A stretch of 64,000 nt of DNA from Desulfovibrio desulfuricans (lineage in GTDB: Bacteria; Desulfobacterota; Desulfovibrionia; Desulfovibrionales; Desulfovibrionaceae): positions 18,206 through 82,205 of the forward strand of contig SUVB01000008.1 in NCBI GenBank assembly GCA_015062205.1, given 5' to 3'. Each line of letters begins with the position of its first letter. Positions within the stretch are counted from its first letter, which is position 1. Below are positions 18,601-27,611 of this stretch, piece after piece. The position numbers and the translations under genes are program-made. The notes below the pieces were generated by a model. The model was not told the origin of the DNA, made no database searches, and worked only from the letters and a program-made list of their open reading frames with translations.

Positions 18601-21336
18601 TCAGGGCAGGTCAGGAAGAGAACCGTCAACAGGAATCACGCCTTCCGCCGTGGCGGAGCTATGCGGCCGGGTTCTGCCGCCGGGGAAGAGCTGGGCGGTT
18701 TTGCACAGGCGCATACGGGGGCGCAGGGCGTCCGGCGCGCCCATCGGGGTCAGCACGGCCAGGCAGAAAACCAGCGGCGACAGATAGAGCGTACTCCAGT
18801 CCGCAACAAATGTCACGGCCGGGCCGGATTCCCCGGTTTCCCCGCCGTCGGGGGCAGCGGCCCACTGCCGCAGAACAGGGCGGATATCCGCCGTGCGCGG
18901 GCCTTTTTTTGTCTGCCGCGTGAACACATACGCATGTTGTCGGGCGAAATCCTCAAAACAGCGCACGGCCGCGCGCTGTTCCTCCGTTGAGGCCATGCGC
19001 AGGGCAAAGACTTCGGCTTCGGCCTGCTCTGTGCGGCGCGTCTTGTCCACAGGCTCCACGCGCAGCACGGACATGCCGCGCGGCAGGAAGGGGGCGAGCC
19101 CGGCTGCCGTTTCCTCCGGCCCCATGTGCCGGTGCAGGGTGAGGGCAAACCATTCGGCAAGGCTCTCCACCCCCACGGGCAGGGCCCGGCCGAAGGAAAG
19201 CAGCGGCATGGGGTGAAAGCCCTGCGAAAAGGCCAGCGGCAAGTCCGCGCGGCGCAGCGCCCGCTCAAGCGTGGCCTGCAGTTCCAGCTGGCTCAGGTAG
19301 GCGCTGCCGCCGGTTTTGGTATGCCAGATGCGGTACTGCACGGCCTTGACGGTGAGGTCGGCCGTGACGTTGGGAGGTCGGTTGGGCTGCGGGCGGCAGA
19401 CAAGGCGGCCCTCCGCGTCGCGCGCGGGCGCATGGGCCTGTTGGTCGCGCCGTGGAAAGACCAGGCGGTTGCGGTGCCGGCGCGGCGCGTCTTCCTGTCC
19501 GGGCCTGGTGGCGTGCGGCATGCGGGAGGGGCCGGCCTTGGTGTCGCACGCGCCGCACTGGCGGCAGGCGTGGTAGCGGCAATCTCCGGTCACTTTGCCC
19601 GCCAGCGCCCGGCGGCGCTCGCGCAGCAGAAACTCCTCGGAGACGCCCGCTTCCAGATGGCTCCAGGGCAGAGGCATGCCCGGCTCGCGCGGGCCCGTGA
19701 ATTCCCGCGCGTCGAGGCCGCATTCCGCCAGGGCTTCCAGCCATGGCTCCAGCCTGAAATGCTCCATCCAGCTCGCGAAGACGGCCCCCTTGCGGTAGGC
19801 CTTTTCCACCACATCGGCCATGCGCCGGTCCGCACGGGAGAGAATGCCCTCCAGATGACTCATGGCCGGTTCATGCCAGCGCAGTTTGAGAAATTTCTGC
19901 CCCCTGAAGCACTGCCGCACCACATCCACGCGGCGCTGAATCTCTTCCCGGTCAATCTGCGCGGCCCACTGGAAGGGCGTGAAGGGTTTGGGCACAAAGG
20001 GCGAAAGGGCGGCTGTGACCTGCAGGCGGGGGCCGCCGCGCCCGGCCGCGTCACGCACCTTGCGGCAGATGTCGGCGATGGCGCTGAGATCCTCGTCCGT
20101 TTCCGTGGGCAGGCCGACCATGAAATAGAGTTTGACCAGACGCCAGCCGTGCTCCAGCAGTTTCTGCGCATGCAGCAGGAGATCTTCTTCGGTGACGCCC
20201 TTGTTGATGACGTCGCGCAGGCGCTGGCTGCCTGCCTCCGGGGCCAGTGTGCAGCCCGTCCGACGCACGTCGGCCATGCGTTCAAGAATCTCGTCGTCGA
20301 TGGAGCCCACCCGCAGGGACGGCAGGGAAAGGCTGATCTGTTCGCGGGCGCAGCGGTCGAGCACGCCGAGACTCAGCGTTTTCAGCGCCGAAAAGTCTCC
20401 GGTGCTCAGGGAAAGGAAGGAAATCTCGTCAAAGCCGGTTTCTTTCAGGCAGCTGTCAAGCAGGGAGCTGATGTTCTCCAGGGAACGCTCCCGCGCAGGG
20501 CGGTAGACCATGCCCGCGTGGCAGAAGCGGCAACCGCGCGTGCAGCCGCGGGCAATCTCCAGCGAAAGCCTGTTGTGTACGGCTCCCACGGGCACGACCT
20601 GCCGCGCGGGATAGACGGCGTCATTGAGATCCGCCACGATGCGCCGCGCCGGCCGCGCGCAGTCCCCGCGCAGCGGGCGCAGGGGAAAGAGGGGGCTGCC
20701 GTCGGGCGCGCTGTCCTGAACAAACAGGGAGGGCACATAGACGCCGGGAATACGGCGCGCCGCGTCCAGCAGGCGCTCACGCGTCCAGCCCGCATCCAGG
20801 GCGCTTTCCAGCAGATGAAGCACGTCGGGCAGACTTTCCTCGCCGTCGCCCAGCACCATCATGTCCACAAAGGGGGTCAGCGGTTCGGCGCTGAGCAGCG
20901 CGCCGCCGCCCGCAATGACCAGAGGGCAGGCCCGCAGGTCCTGTGGCCGGTCTGCCGTACGCAGGGGAATGCCCGCCAGATCGAGCATGTAGAGCACATT
21001 CGTGTAGCACAGCTCATGCGTGATGGAAAAACACAGGCACTGCATTTCCTTCAGCGGCGTGTCCGATTCCAGCGTCGTCAGCGGGGCGTCATGGGCGCGC
21101 AGGATGTCCCCGGCCTCGCGCTCGGGGGCCATGACGCGTTCTGCCCACCATTCCGGGCGCTCGTTGACGATGCCGTAGAGGATTTTCTGCCCCAGATACG
21201 ACATGCCCACATCATAGGTGTCCGGAAAGGCCAGCGCCACGCGCAGGCGGACGGCGGCCGGGTCCTTGCGGCAGGCGTTGTCCTCAATGCCGGCGTAACG
21301 GCTGGGTTTGGGCAGGAGGGGCAGCAGGGGGCGCAT
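18601..21336 (-). CDS. TIGR03960-type radical SAM protein fused to a DUF2344 domain
   Basis: A 911-residue protein. The first ~180 residues resemble a B12-binding-like Rossmann region (VALAFPDTYDVGMSYLGQKILYG). A radical SAM barrel follows with the CxxxCxxC cluster ligand in ARGCTRGCRFCHAG. Near 590-610 is a second cysteine group (CRYHACRQCGACDT). The C-terminal ~230 residues match DUF2344/TIGR03936 (YRIWHTKTGGSAYLSQLELQ, FSQGFHPMPLLSFGRALPVG). The two parts are separate neighbouring genes or fused in other bacteria. A role in RNA or ribosomal protein modification is often suspected, but I cannot show it. The ATG at 21336 has GAGGAG just upstream. Confidence 0.9.
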   Translation of the reverse strand: MRPLLPLLPKPSRYAGIEDNACRKDPAAVRLRVALAFPDTYDVGMSYLGQKILYGIVNERPEWWAERVMAPEREAGDILRAHDAPLTTLESDTPLKEMQCLCFSITHELCYTNVLYMLDLAGIPLRTADRPQDLRACPLVIAGGGALLSAEPLTPFVDMMVLGDGEESLPDVLHLLESALDAGWTRERLLDAARRIPGVYVPSLFVQDSAPDGSPLFPLRPLRGDCARPARRIVADLNDAVYPARQVVPVGAVHNRLSLEIARGCTRGCRFCHAGMVYRPARERSLENISSLLDSCLKETGFDEISFLSLSTGDFSALKTLSLGVLDRCAREQISLSLPSLRVGSIDDEILERMADVRRTGCTLAPEAGSQRLRDVINKGVTEEDLLLHAQKLLEHGWRLVKLYFMVGLPTETDEDLSAIADICRKVRDAAGRGGPRLQVTAALSPFVPKPFTPFQWAAQIDREEIQRRVDVVRQCFRGQKFLKLRWHEPAMSHLEGILSRADRRMADVVEKAYRKGAVFASWMEHFRLEPWLEALAECGLDAREFTGPREPGMPLPWSHLEAGVSEEFLLRERRRALAGKVTGDCRYHACRQCGACDTKAGPSRMPHATRPGQEDAPRRHRNRLVFPRRDQQAHAPARDAEGRLVCRPQPNRPPNVTADLTVKAVQYRIWHTKTGGSAYLSQLELQATLERALRRADLPLAFSQGFHPMPLLSFGRALPVGVESLAEWFALTLHRHMGPEETAAGLAPFLPRGMSVLRVEPVDKTRRTEQAEAEVFALRMASTEEQRAAVRCFEDFARQHAYVFTRQTKKGPRTADIRPVLRQWAAAPDGGETGESGPAVTFVADWSTLYLSPLVFCLAVLTPMGAPDALRPRMRLCKTAQLFPGGRTRPHSSATAEGVIPVDGSLPDLP

Positions 21337-21383
21337 GGTTCTCCTCAAAAAGCGGATGTCCGGGGGAGGCGCGCAGAGGGCAT

Positions 21384-21409
21384 AAAAAGGGCGACGCGCT
21401 GCGTCGCCC
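21384..21409 (-). terminator. Rho-independent terminator behind the 113-aa gene
   Basis: 8-base GC stem (GGGCGACG/CGTCGCCC) with a 5-base loop, followed on the minus strand by five T. Sits between the small gene ending at 21454 and the radical SAM start at 21336. Confidence 0.7.
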
Positions 21410-21453
21410 GCAGGGCCGCTCCGGTAAACCGGCTGCGGCATTTCTGCATCCGG

Positions 21454-21795
21454 TTATTTGATGAGGCCGCTGCCGGAGCCGGTGAAGGGCTCGGAGCTGA
21501 ACTGCAGTTTGCCCAGCCCGCCGGCGACGGTCAGATTGCTGCTGGCTTCAATGTATTTGTCCTGCAGCTCCTTGGGGGTGTTGGCATAGCGGTAGAGGAA
21601 GTTCTTGCCTTCGATGCTGCCGGAGAATTCGGGCTCAAAAGGGTAGCCGTAAGGCAGCATGACCATCTGCACGCCCTGCTGGGTGGGGATGGATTGAATG
21701 GCGGCCACTTCGTTGAGGCAATCTTTTTCCGCGTCGTACTTGCCGATGGTCAACTCGCCGGTGACCAGCTTCATCAAACGGATATCGTAAGCCAT
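21454..21795 (-). CDS. Conserved-looking hypothetical protein, 113 aa
   Basis: I do not recognise the family with certainty. The N-terminus (AYDIRLMKLVTGELTIGKYD) has the look of a small beta-barrel (Sm-like) strand pattern. A Pro/Gly/aromatic middle part (VMLPYGYPFEPEFSGSI) and a Ser/Gly-rich tail follow. The ATG at 21795 is preceded by GAGGAG, and the gene is closed by its own terminator, so it is a single-gene transcription unit. Soluble, no signal peptide. Confidence 0.7.
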   Translation of the reverse strand: MAYDIRLMKLVTGELTIGKYDAEKDCLNEVAAIQSIPTQQGVQMVMLPYGYPFEPEFSGSIEGKNFLYRYANTPKELQDKYIEASSNLTVAGGLGKLQFSSEPFTGSGSGLIK

Positions 21796-22013
21796 GCTCA
21801 ACTCCTCAATACTGCCGCAAGCGGCGTTCTGAACGTCGCCATCTCGGCAAAAACGGATGCTTTTCTTCGGTTGCGAAAGGATGGAGCCGTGCGCAAACGC
21901 CGCACTGCACGCCGGAGCGCATGCCCGCGACGTTGGTTTTACCTAGGCACTGGCGTGGCGCATGTCAAGGTTTTTTCTGTTGCCAACGCGTGTGAAAGGG
22001 CTACAGTATCGGC

Positions 22014-22742
22014 ATGCAAACCATTGATGCTGAACATGACGCCGCCCCGCGGCGTGCGCTGGAGCAGGCGCTGGGGCACGCGTTCCTGCGGCCGGAGCTG
22101 CTCGACCTCGCCCTGACCCACAGTTCCTGGGCCAACGAGAACGGCAGGGGGGAACATGCGCACAATGAACGGCTGGAATTTCTGGGGGACGCCGTGTTGG
22201 AACTCTGTGTTTCCGCACAGCTGTACCGTCGTTTTCCCGAAGCGCGGGAAGGTCAGCTGACCCGCATGCGGGCGCATCTGGTGAGTACGGTGAGTCTGGC
22301 GGAACGCGCCAGAAAGATAGGACTGGATGCTCTGCTGAAGCTGGGCCGTGGAGAAGAGAATCAGGGCGGGCGCAGCCGGGACAGCGTGTTGAGCGATGCG
22401 TTCGAGGCTGTGCTGGCTGCCGTGTATGAGGATGGCGGCTTTGTTGCTGCACAGGATGCCGTCGGCCGTCTGTTTGCCGACCGCTGGCCTGTCTGCGCGG
22501 AAAAGACCCTGCCCAAGGACTGCAAGACCCGCCTGCAGGAAGCTTCACAGCAAAAGTTCGGTCGCGCCCCTCTGTATACCCGCGTGGGCAGTCGCGGGCC
22601 GGAGCATGCCAAGATTTTTGAAGTCGCCCTGCATCTGCCTGACGGGACGGAAATCGTCGCCGCCGGCCGCAGCTGCAAGAAGGCTGAACAGGATGCCGCA
22701 CGGCAGGCCCTGGAATACTTGGGCCGTACGGATGACTGCTGA
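22014..22742 (+). CDS. rnc: Ribonuclease III
   Basis: A 242-residue double-strand-specific endonuclease for rRNA and mRNA processing. The signature NERLEFLGDAVLEL near 45-58 carries the catalytic acidic residues. The second acidic site is DAFEAVLAAVYEDGG. The C-terminal dsRNA-binding domain (about 165-235) ends in SCKKAEQDAARQALEYL. Length and order are normal. Monocistronic in this window, convergent with the flagellin gene. Confidence 0.96.
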   Translation: MQTIDAEHDAAPRRALEQALGHAFLRPELLDLALTHSSWANENGRGEHAHNERLEFLGDAVLELCVSAQLYRRFPEAREGQLTRMRAHLVSTVSLAERARKIGLDALLKLGRGEENQGGRSRDSVLSDAFEAVLAAVYEDGGFVAAQDAVGRLFADRWPVCAEKTLPKDCKTRLQEASQQKFGRAPLYTRVGSRGPEHAKIFEVALHLPDGTEIVAAGRSCKKAEQDAARQALEYLGRTDDC

Positions 22743-22798
22743 CGGCCTTCCCCTTGCGCGCCGGGGCGGTATGCGTGCCCGCCGCGGTTCGGGTGGTT

Positions 22799-22823
22799 CG
22801 GTCCGGGGGCACGGCCCCCGGAC
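22799..22823. terminator. GC-rich hairpin between rnc and flagellin genes
   Basis: A perfect 11-base inverted repeat (GGTCCGGGGGC / GCCCCCGGACC) with a 3-base loop lies between the convergent rnc and flagellin genes. No long T-run follows, so terminator function is probable but not certain. Confidence 0.5.
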
Positions 22824-22865
22824 CTCCCGTCTTTGGTCTGCCACAGCCTAGTGCATGGCGGGGTA

Positions 22866-23777
22866 TTACCCGCCGATGAGCTGCATCGCCATCTGCGGCA
22901 TGCTGTTGGCCTGGGACAGCATGGCCACAGCGGATTGCGTGAGAATCTGGTTACGGACGAACTGCGTCATTTCTGTCGCCACGTCCACATCCGAAATGCG
23001 CGATTCGGCGGCCTGAAGGTTTTCAGCCTGCGTGGTCAGGTTGGTGATGGTGTTCTCCAGACGGTTCTGCATGGCGCCGAGATGCGCGCGGATCTTGTCC
23101 TTGGAGACGATGGCCTCGGTCAGGCCCACCAGGGCGCTCTGCGCGGCCTGCTGCGTGGAGACCGTGTAGGCGGCGGAACTGGAGGCCGCCTGGTTGCCCA
23201 CGCCCAGCGCCGACGCGGTGCTGTTGCCGATGGTGATGTAGTAATAGTCTTCGGCGGAATCATTGCCCGTGCCGAAGTGGATCTTCATCTTGCCCGTCGG
23301 GGTCAGTCCATCGGTAGCACTCTTGCCCGAGCCGTCGTGCGTGCTGCTGGACAGGTTGCCGTTGAGCAGGTGGATGCCGTTGAAGTCCGTGGCGTTGGCG
23401 ATTCGGGTGATTTCCGAAGCCATGGCCTGATACTCCGACTCGATCATCAGACGCTGGGTGGAATCGTAGGTGCCGGTGGCGGCCTGTTCCGCCAGTTCCT
23501 TCATGCGGATCAGCTTTTCGTCGATGACGCCCAGGGCGCCGTCGGCGGTCTGGATCATGGAAATGGCGTCGTTGGCATTGCGGGCGCCCTGCTGCAGGGC
23601 CGCGATGTCGGCGCGCTGCAGTTCGCGGATGGCCAGGCCGGCGGCGTCGTCGGCGGCGCTGTTGACGCGCAGGCCCGTGGACAGGCGCTGTACGGACCGT
23701 GAAAGGTTGGAGTAGTGGGCGTTCAGGTTGCGGGCCGTGTTGGCCGCCATCATGTTGTGGTTAATGACCAAAGACAT
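22866..23777 (-). CDS. Flagellin
   Basis: A 303-residue flagellar filament protein. The conserved N-terminal D0/D1 helix region (SLVINHNMMAANTARNLNAH, RLSTGLRVNSAADDAAGLAI) and the C-terminal D1/D0 region (ESRISDVDVATEMTQFVRNQ, ending in MLSQANSMPQMAMQLIGG) are intact. A short Ser/Thr/Gly-rich variable centre (about 140-200) offers O-glycosylation sites. It starts behind AGGAGGTG and is driven by a sigma-54 promoter. Part of a motility region with hook genes and two glycosyltransferases. Confidence 0.96.
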   Translation of the reverse strand: MSLVINHNMMAANTARNLNAHYSNLSRSVQRLSTGLRVNSAADDAAGLAIRELQRADIAALQQGARNANDAISMIQTADGALGVIDEKLIRMKELAEQAATGTYDSTQRLMIESEYQAMASEITRIANATDFNGIHLLNGNLSSSTHDGSGKSATDGLTPTGKMKIHFGTGNDSAEDYYYITIGNSTASALGVGNQAASSSAAYTVSTQQAAQSALVGLTEAIVSKDKIRAHLGAMQNRLENTITNLTTQAENLQAAESRISDVDVATEMTQFVRNQILTQSAVAMLSQANSMPQMAMQLIGG

Positions 23778-23819
23778 GGGACACCTCCTGGTGTGTTTGC
23801 TAAGCTGTGCCCATGTTGT

Positions 23820-23836
23820 TGCAGTATATATGCCAA
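23820..23836 (-). promoter_or_regulatory. Sigma-54 promoter of the flagellin gene
   Basis: The minus strand reads TTGGCATATATACTGCA. This has GG at -24 and GC at -12 with exactly 10 bases between, fitting the sigma-54 consensus TGGCAC-N5-TTGCA apart from small changes. It lies about 43 bases before the start codon. rpoN itself is in the window at 43142. Confidence 0.8.
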
Positions 23837-24192
23837 TAATAATTTATTCAATAAAATAAATATAATACATTTCATAACTCACGGAAGGAAAATTTTACCT
23901 GCGGCAAAGTTGGAATTTTGACGCGCCGCCCGGCAGAGGCTGCCGCCCGGCATGCACGGGAGCCGGTTGATTGCCCTTGCCCTGAGGACACGGTCGCTTT
24001 CGGCATGCCCGGGAGCCGGGGGCGGCGCGGACGCGATGAGGGGCGTATCTGCGGGCCGCAGCGCGCGGGAAGACGCGCCATGCCGCAGGCACGCAGCCGG
24101 TCGCGGCTGCGGCGCACGCGGGGGCACGATCGCATTTGCCGCGCAATGCGCCATGCGGCAGAACCCCGCGCCGGACGCGGGGCCCTCCATGC
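23837..24192. other. Intergenic region between flagellin promoter and flgE 3' end
   Basis: The part near the promoter is AT-rich (about 23837-23900) and could hold activator-binding sites for the sigma-54 promoter. The remainder is GC-rich and repetitive (CCGCCCGGCA/GCCGCCCGGC blocks near 23928-23950) without a convincing gene. Confidence 0.45.
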
Positions 24193-24220
24193 AAAAGGCG
24201 TCGGCCCTGCGGCCGACGCC
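24193..24220 (-). terminator. Rho-independent terminator behind flgE
   Basis: A perfect 10-base stem (GGCGTCGGCC/GGCCGACGCC) with a 4-base loop is followed on the minus strand by four T. Two further hairpins (24241-24262 and 24263-24280) lie between it and the flgE stop. Confidence 0.65.
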
Positions 24221-24298
24221 CCGATACGGAATAAGGCCGCGCAGCGCTATCCCCAACGCTGCGGGGGCCGCGAGGCCCCCGGCCTTCATGCCTTGCTG

Positions 24299-26515
24299 CT
24301 ATCTCTTCATGCCGATGACGGTCTCAAGCATGCTGTCGGTGGTGGTGATGGCCTTGGAGTTGGCCTGGAAGCCGCGCTGCGTGGTGATCATGTGCACGAA
24401 CTCCTTGGCCATGTCCACGTTGGACTGCTCAATGTTGTAGGCGCGGGTGGAGCCGAAGCCGTTGTCGCCGGGCACGCCCTGCTTGGGGTCGCCGGACTTG
24501 ACGGTGGCGGAGAAGAGGTTGCCGCCCTCGCGGTACAGACCCTGCTCGCACTTGAAGTCATAGAGGGCGATCTGGTAGATGGGCAGGCTCTTGCCGTTGG
24601 AATACATGCCGTAGACGATGCCGTTGGCGTCGATGTTCACGTTGTTGAGCACGCCGGAGCCGTAGCCGTCCTGACTGGCGTCCTGCACGGTGGGCGTGAC
24701 GGAGTTGGCCGCGCTGGCGTAGTCCTGCCGCTCCACGCCGCTCATCAGGCAAAGATTGCCGTAGGGCGCGGCGTAGCGCGTGGAGGAACTGGTGGTGGAG
24801 GTGGAAGCCACATCGCCCGCCGAGGTGCCGTTAGGAAAGGTCGTGGTGGTGACGTTGGTCTTGGTGGTGCCGGCGGTGGAGGTCCAGGTGGTGGTCTGGG
24901 TAACTGCCGGCGCGTCGAAATCCACTGTCAGGGTGGTGTTGCCGTAATGGCCCGTGACCGACTTGGCCGCGAGGCTGTCGACCGTATAGGTGGTGACGGC
25001 GCCGTTGCTGGCTCTGGAAGTCAGGGTGGCGCCGCCGGAACCGTCAGGCGTGACCGTGACGGCGGCGCCGTTGGCATAGCTGATGGTGTAGGGCGTGGTT
25101 TCGTTGGTCAGGTTCGTGGGCACGCTGATGGCGCTGGTCAGGGTTGTGGTGGTCTTGGGCCCCTGCACCGGAGGCGTGGGCGACAGCGTGGCTGCCAGGG
25201 TGGAGAGGTCGCCCGTCTGCGGCGACCAGTTCATGCCCAGGTTCTTGAGGCCGAAGTCAAGCTCAATCACATGTTCCTGCGCCTGGCTGGTCACGGTGGA
25301 GGCGCCGCTGGAGAGCATGGTTTCGTTGACGCTGTTGGCCAGCGGCAGGCCCTCGAAGTTGGGGGCGAAGGTGGGCAGGCCGTTATTGGAAAACTTGGTG
25401 GGCTGCCAGGAGGCCAGGTCGTCCGGGTTGAGCGCGGACTGCACGTTGGGGTTGCTCTCGCCCGTGCCGGAATCCTGCGCGGCATAGGTGTAGGCGGTCT
25501 GGTTGACCAGCTGGCCGCTGCCGTTGAAGATCATCACGCCCGTCATGAGCACGCCGGCCTTTTCATGGATGAGCGTGGGGTCGGTGCTGTAGAAGGACTT
25601 CTCGCCCGAAAGGGTTTCGTTGACGGGGTCGTACACGCCGCTGTAGGTGCGCTTGTCCTCGCTGGGGGGCATGGTGACCACATACTCGTACATGGTGTAG
25701 CCGGCGGGCAGCCCGTCGATGTCATAGAGCTTGGTGCCGTTGGCGTCGCCCATCTCGTCGGCGATCTTGTCATAGTAGACCGTGAGTTCGTGCGTGGTGC
25801 CGCCCTGGTCATAGACCTTGATGCTGGACTGGGTCGCGTAGGCCGTATCGGGCATGGGGGGCTCGTTCTTGGCGTTCCACTGTTCAAACAGGGCGGTCAT
25901 GGGCCGCTCCGGGTTGGTGGTGTGGTCGCTGGTGCTGTCGTTGGTCAGGCCCATGGTGAAGGTGACGTTGGTGGTCTGCTGGGGGATGACGTTCCAGCTG
26001 TCCAGCACGATGTCGGTAGGTGAACCCGTGCCCACAAAGGCCGTCTTGGTGCTCTTGGTGGTGCCCAAGTTGGTGGAGCCGTTGTTGAAACTGATGGTCT
26101 TGCGGTTATTCACCTTCCAGCCCTGGAGCACGTAGCCTTCGGGATTTTGCAGTTCGCGGTCGGTGTTGAAATAGAAGTCGCCCGCGCGGGAGTAGAACAT
26201 GTTTTCGCTGTTGGGCTTGCGTACCTTGAAGAAGCCGTTGCCGTCGATGGCGATGTCGGTGACGGAGTTGGTGGACTCGAAGGAGCCCTGCGAGAAGTCG
26301 CCGATGAGGGCGTAGGTGGCCGCGCCCTGGCCGATCTGGGTATTGCCGCTCACGCTGCCCGCGCCCACATAGAGGTAGTCGCAGAAGTCGGCGCGCTGGC
26401 TCTTGAAGCCGATGGTGCTCACGTTGGCGAGGTTGTTGCCCACCACGTTCATCTTGTTGCCGTGCACCATCAGGCCGGAAACGCTCGTCCACATGCTGGC
26501 AGAAAGACCGCTCAT
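24299..26515 (-). CDS. flgE: Flagellar hook protein FlgE
   Basis: A 738-residue hook subunit. The N-terminus carries the rod/hook signature (SASMWTSVSGLMVHGNKMNV, VGNNLANVSTIGFKSQRADF). The C-terminus carries the matching FlgE/FlgG motif (NVDMAKEFVHMITTQRGFQA, NSKAITTTDSMLETVIGMKR). It is much longer than the ~400-residue enteric protein because of a large Thr/Ser/Val-rich central insertion (about 250-600), as in other long-hook species. The ATG at 26515 has GGAGAAG before it, and a sigma-54 promoter lies 109 bases upstream. Confidence 0.96.
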   Translation of the reverse strand: MSGLSASMWTSVSGLMVHGNKMNVVGNNLANVSTIGFKSQRADFCDYLYVGAGSVSGNTQIGQGAATYALIGDFSQGSFESTNSVTDIAIDGNGFFKVRKPNSENMFYSRAGDFYFNTDRELQNPEGYVLQGWKVNNRKTISFNNGSTNLGTTKSTKTAFVGTGSPTDIVLDSWNVIPQQTTNVTFTMGLTNDSTSDHTTNPERPMTALFEQWNAKNEPPMPDTAYATQSSIKVYDQGGTTHELTVYYDKIADEMGDANGTKLYDIDGLPAGYTMYEYVVTMPPSEDKRTYSGVYDPVNETLSGEKSFYSTDPTLIHEKAGVLMTGVMIFNGSGQLVNQTAYTYAAQDSGTGESNPNVQSALNPDDLASWQPTKFSNNGLPTFAPNFEGLPLANSVNETMLSSGASTVTSQAQEHVIELDFGLKNLGMNWSPQTGDLSTLAATLSPTPPVQGPKTTTTLTSAISVPTNLTNETTPYTISYANGAAVTVTPDGSGGATLTSRASNGAVTTYTVDSLAAKSVTGHYGNTTLTVDFDAPAVTQTTTWTSTAGTTKTNVTTTTFPNGTSAGDVASTSTTSSSTRYAAPYGNLCLMSGVERQDYASAANSVTPTVQDASQDGYGSGVLNNVNIDANGIVYGMYSNGKSLPIYQIALYDFKCEQGLYREGGNLFSATVKSGDPKQGVPGDNGFGSTRAYNIEQSNVDMAKEFVHMITTQRGFQANSKAITTTDSMLETVIGMKR

Positions 26516-26623
26516 GTTCTTCTCCGTATCGTGAAAGGTGTTGCTGCAATCCGGGGCCGGCCTGCTGGGGATAGGGCCCGCGCCCGGCAATTTTGTCCGT
26601 TCTTGCCTTTGCTGCCCATAGAG

Positions 26624-26641
26624 TTGCACTTGCTGTGCCAA
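26624..26641 (-). promoter_or_regulatory. Sigma-54 promoter of flgE
   Basis: The minus strand reads TTGGCACAGCAAGTGCAA, with GG and GC spaced by 10 bases and a full TGGCAC -24 box. Located upstream of the flgE ribosome site and after flgD, so flgE can be expressed separately from fliK-flgD. Confidence 0.8.
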
Positions 26642-26754
26642 GGGAAATTTTTGCCCGGAGCCTTCGCGGCAGGCGTCCTCCCGGCCGGGGGAGAGGGGGG
26701 CGGCGCAAGCCGGAATCTTCGTTGACGGGCAGGGCGGGCGTTACGGCGACAGAC

Positions 26755-26797
26755 AGCGGAGACGCTGCCCGAAGCGGTTTCGGGCAGCGTCTCTGCT
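26755..26797. terminator. Long hairpin behind flgD
   Basis: A near-perfect inverted repeat of 18-19 bases (around GAGACGCTGCCCGAA / TTCGGGCAGCGTCTC) with a 5-base loop, 23 bases beyond the flgD stop. No T-run follows on the minus strand, so it may instead stabilise the transcript end or be a factor-dependent stop. Confidence 0.55.
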
Positions 26798-26819
26798 GTT
26801 CGTTCGGGGAAAACGTTTG

Positions 26820-27584
26820 TTAGGAGCCTGCGCTGAGGGTGTCCTTGCTGCCGGAGGCGGCATTCGCATCGCCCGCGGCGGTCGTGACCTTGGGCTGGCT
26901 GACCTGCCGCACATTGGCCAGTTCCATAAGCTGCCCGCCGTCGAGGCCCAGGCACACCGTGCCGTTGTTGTTGACGACGCCGGTGACGGTGGCGTCCACC
27001 ACCTGGTCGGCGAGCACCGCCTCGCCCTGGGCGTTGAGCAGGGAAAGGTTGACCGAGTACACGCCGTCGGGGGCCAGCGTGCCGGAAGTGGTCTTGCCGT
27101 CCCAGCTGAAGGTGTAGGTGCTGCCGGCGGACATGGGGGGCAGCTCCTCCACGTAAACCACGTTGTTGGACGCGTCGCGCACGGTAACGGCGCCGGTGGC
27201 CGTGGTGTCGGCCGGGGCGTAGCGGAACTCCGTGATGGTCATGGTGTTGTCGGTGAGGTTCGTAACCTTGCCGATGGTGTTGCCGCTCACCGTGACCTGC
27301 TTGCCGATGTACGAGGTGGCGTTGACCATCTGCTGGTTGTTGGTGGCCGTGGTCAGGCCGCCCATGCTCTCGTTGAGGTTCATGAGCTGCTCAAGGCTGG
27401 AGAACTGCGACATCTGGGAAATGAATTCCTTGTCCTCCATGGGATTCAGGGGATCCTGATACTTGAACTGCGTGACCAGCAGCAGGAGGAAGGATTCCTT
27501 GTCCAGCTCGGAACCGTGCTTCTTGCTGAGCGCCGCATTGAATTCATTGTTCGTCTGCGTGATGGCGGCTGACGTGATGCTCAT
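26820..27584 (-). CDS. flgD: Flagellar hook assembly (capping) protein FlgD
   Basis: A 254-residue hook cap. The N-terminal motif (KESFLLLLVTQFKYQDPLNP, MEDKEFISQMSQFSSLEQLM) is diagnostic. The FlgD tudor/Ig region follows: SYIGKQVTVSG, then TYTFSWDGKTTSGTLAPDGV. The C-terminal ~40 residues are an extra Ala/Ser-rich tail. It directly follows fliK (27 bases) in the same direction, as in many flagellar operons, and is separated from flgE by a hairpin and a sigma-54 promoter. Confidence 0.95.
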   Translation of the reverse strand: MSITSAAITQTNNEFNAALSKKHGSELDKESFLLLLVTQFKYQDPLNPMEDKEFISQMSQFSSLEQLMNLNESMGGLTTATNNQQMVNATSYIGKQVTVSGNTIGKVTNLTDNTMTITEFRYAPADTTATGAVTVRDASNNVVYVEELPPMSAGSTYTFSWDGKTTSGTLAPDGVYSVNLSLLNAQGEAVLADQVVDATVTGVVNNNGTVCLGLDGGQLMELANVRQVSQPKVTTAAGDANAASGSKDTLSAGS

Positions 27585-27611
27585 ATGTTTTCTCCCGACA
27601 GGCGGTTGCGT

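Noticed and set aside
19126..22116. 996-codon open frame on the plus strand
   Set aside because: Antisense to the radical SAM fusion and running into rnc in another frame; no recognisable motif or ribosome site.
24299..26023. Long plus-strand frame across flgE
   Set aside because: Gly/Val-rich antisense shadow of the hook gene.
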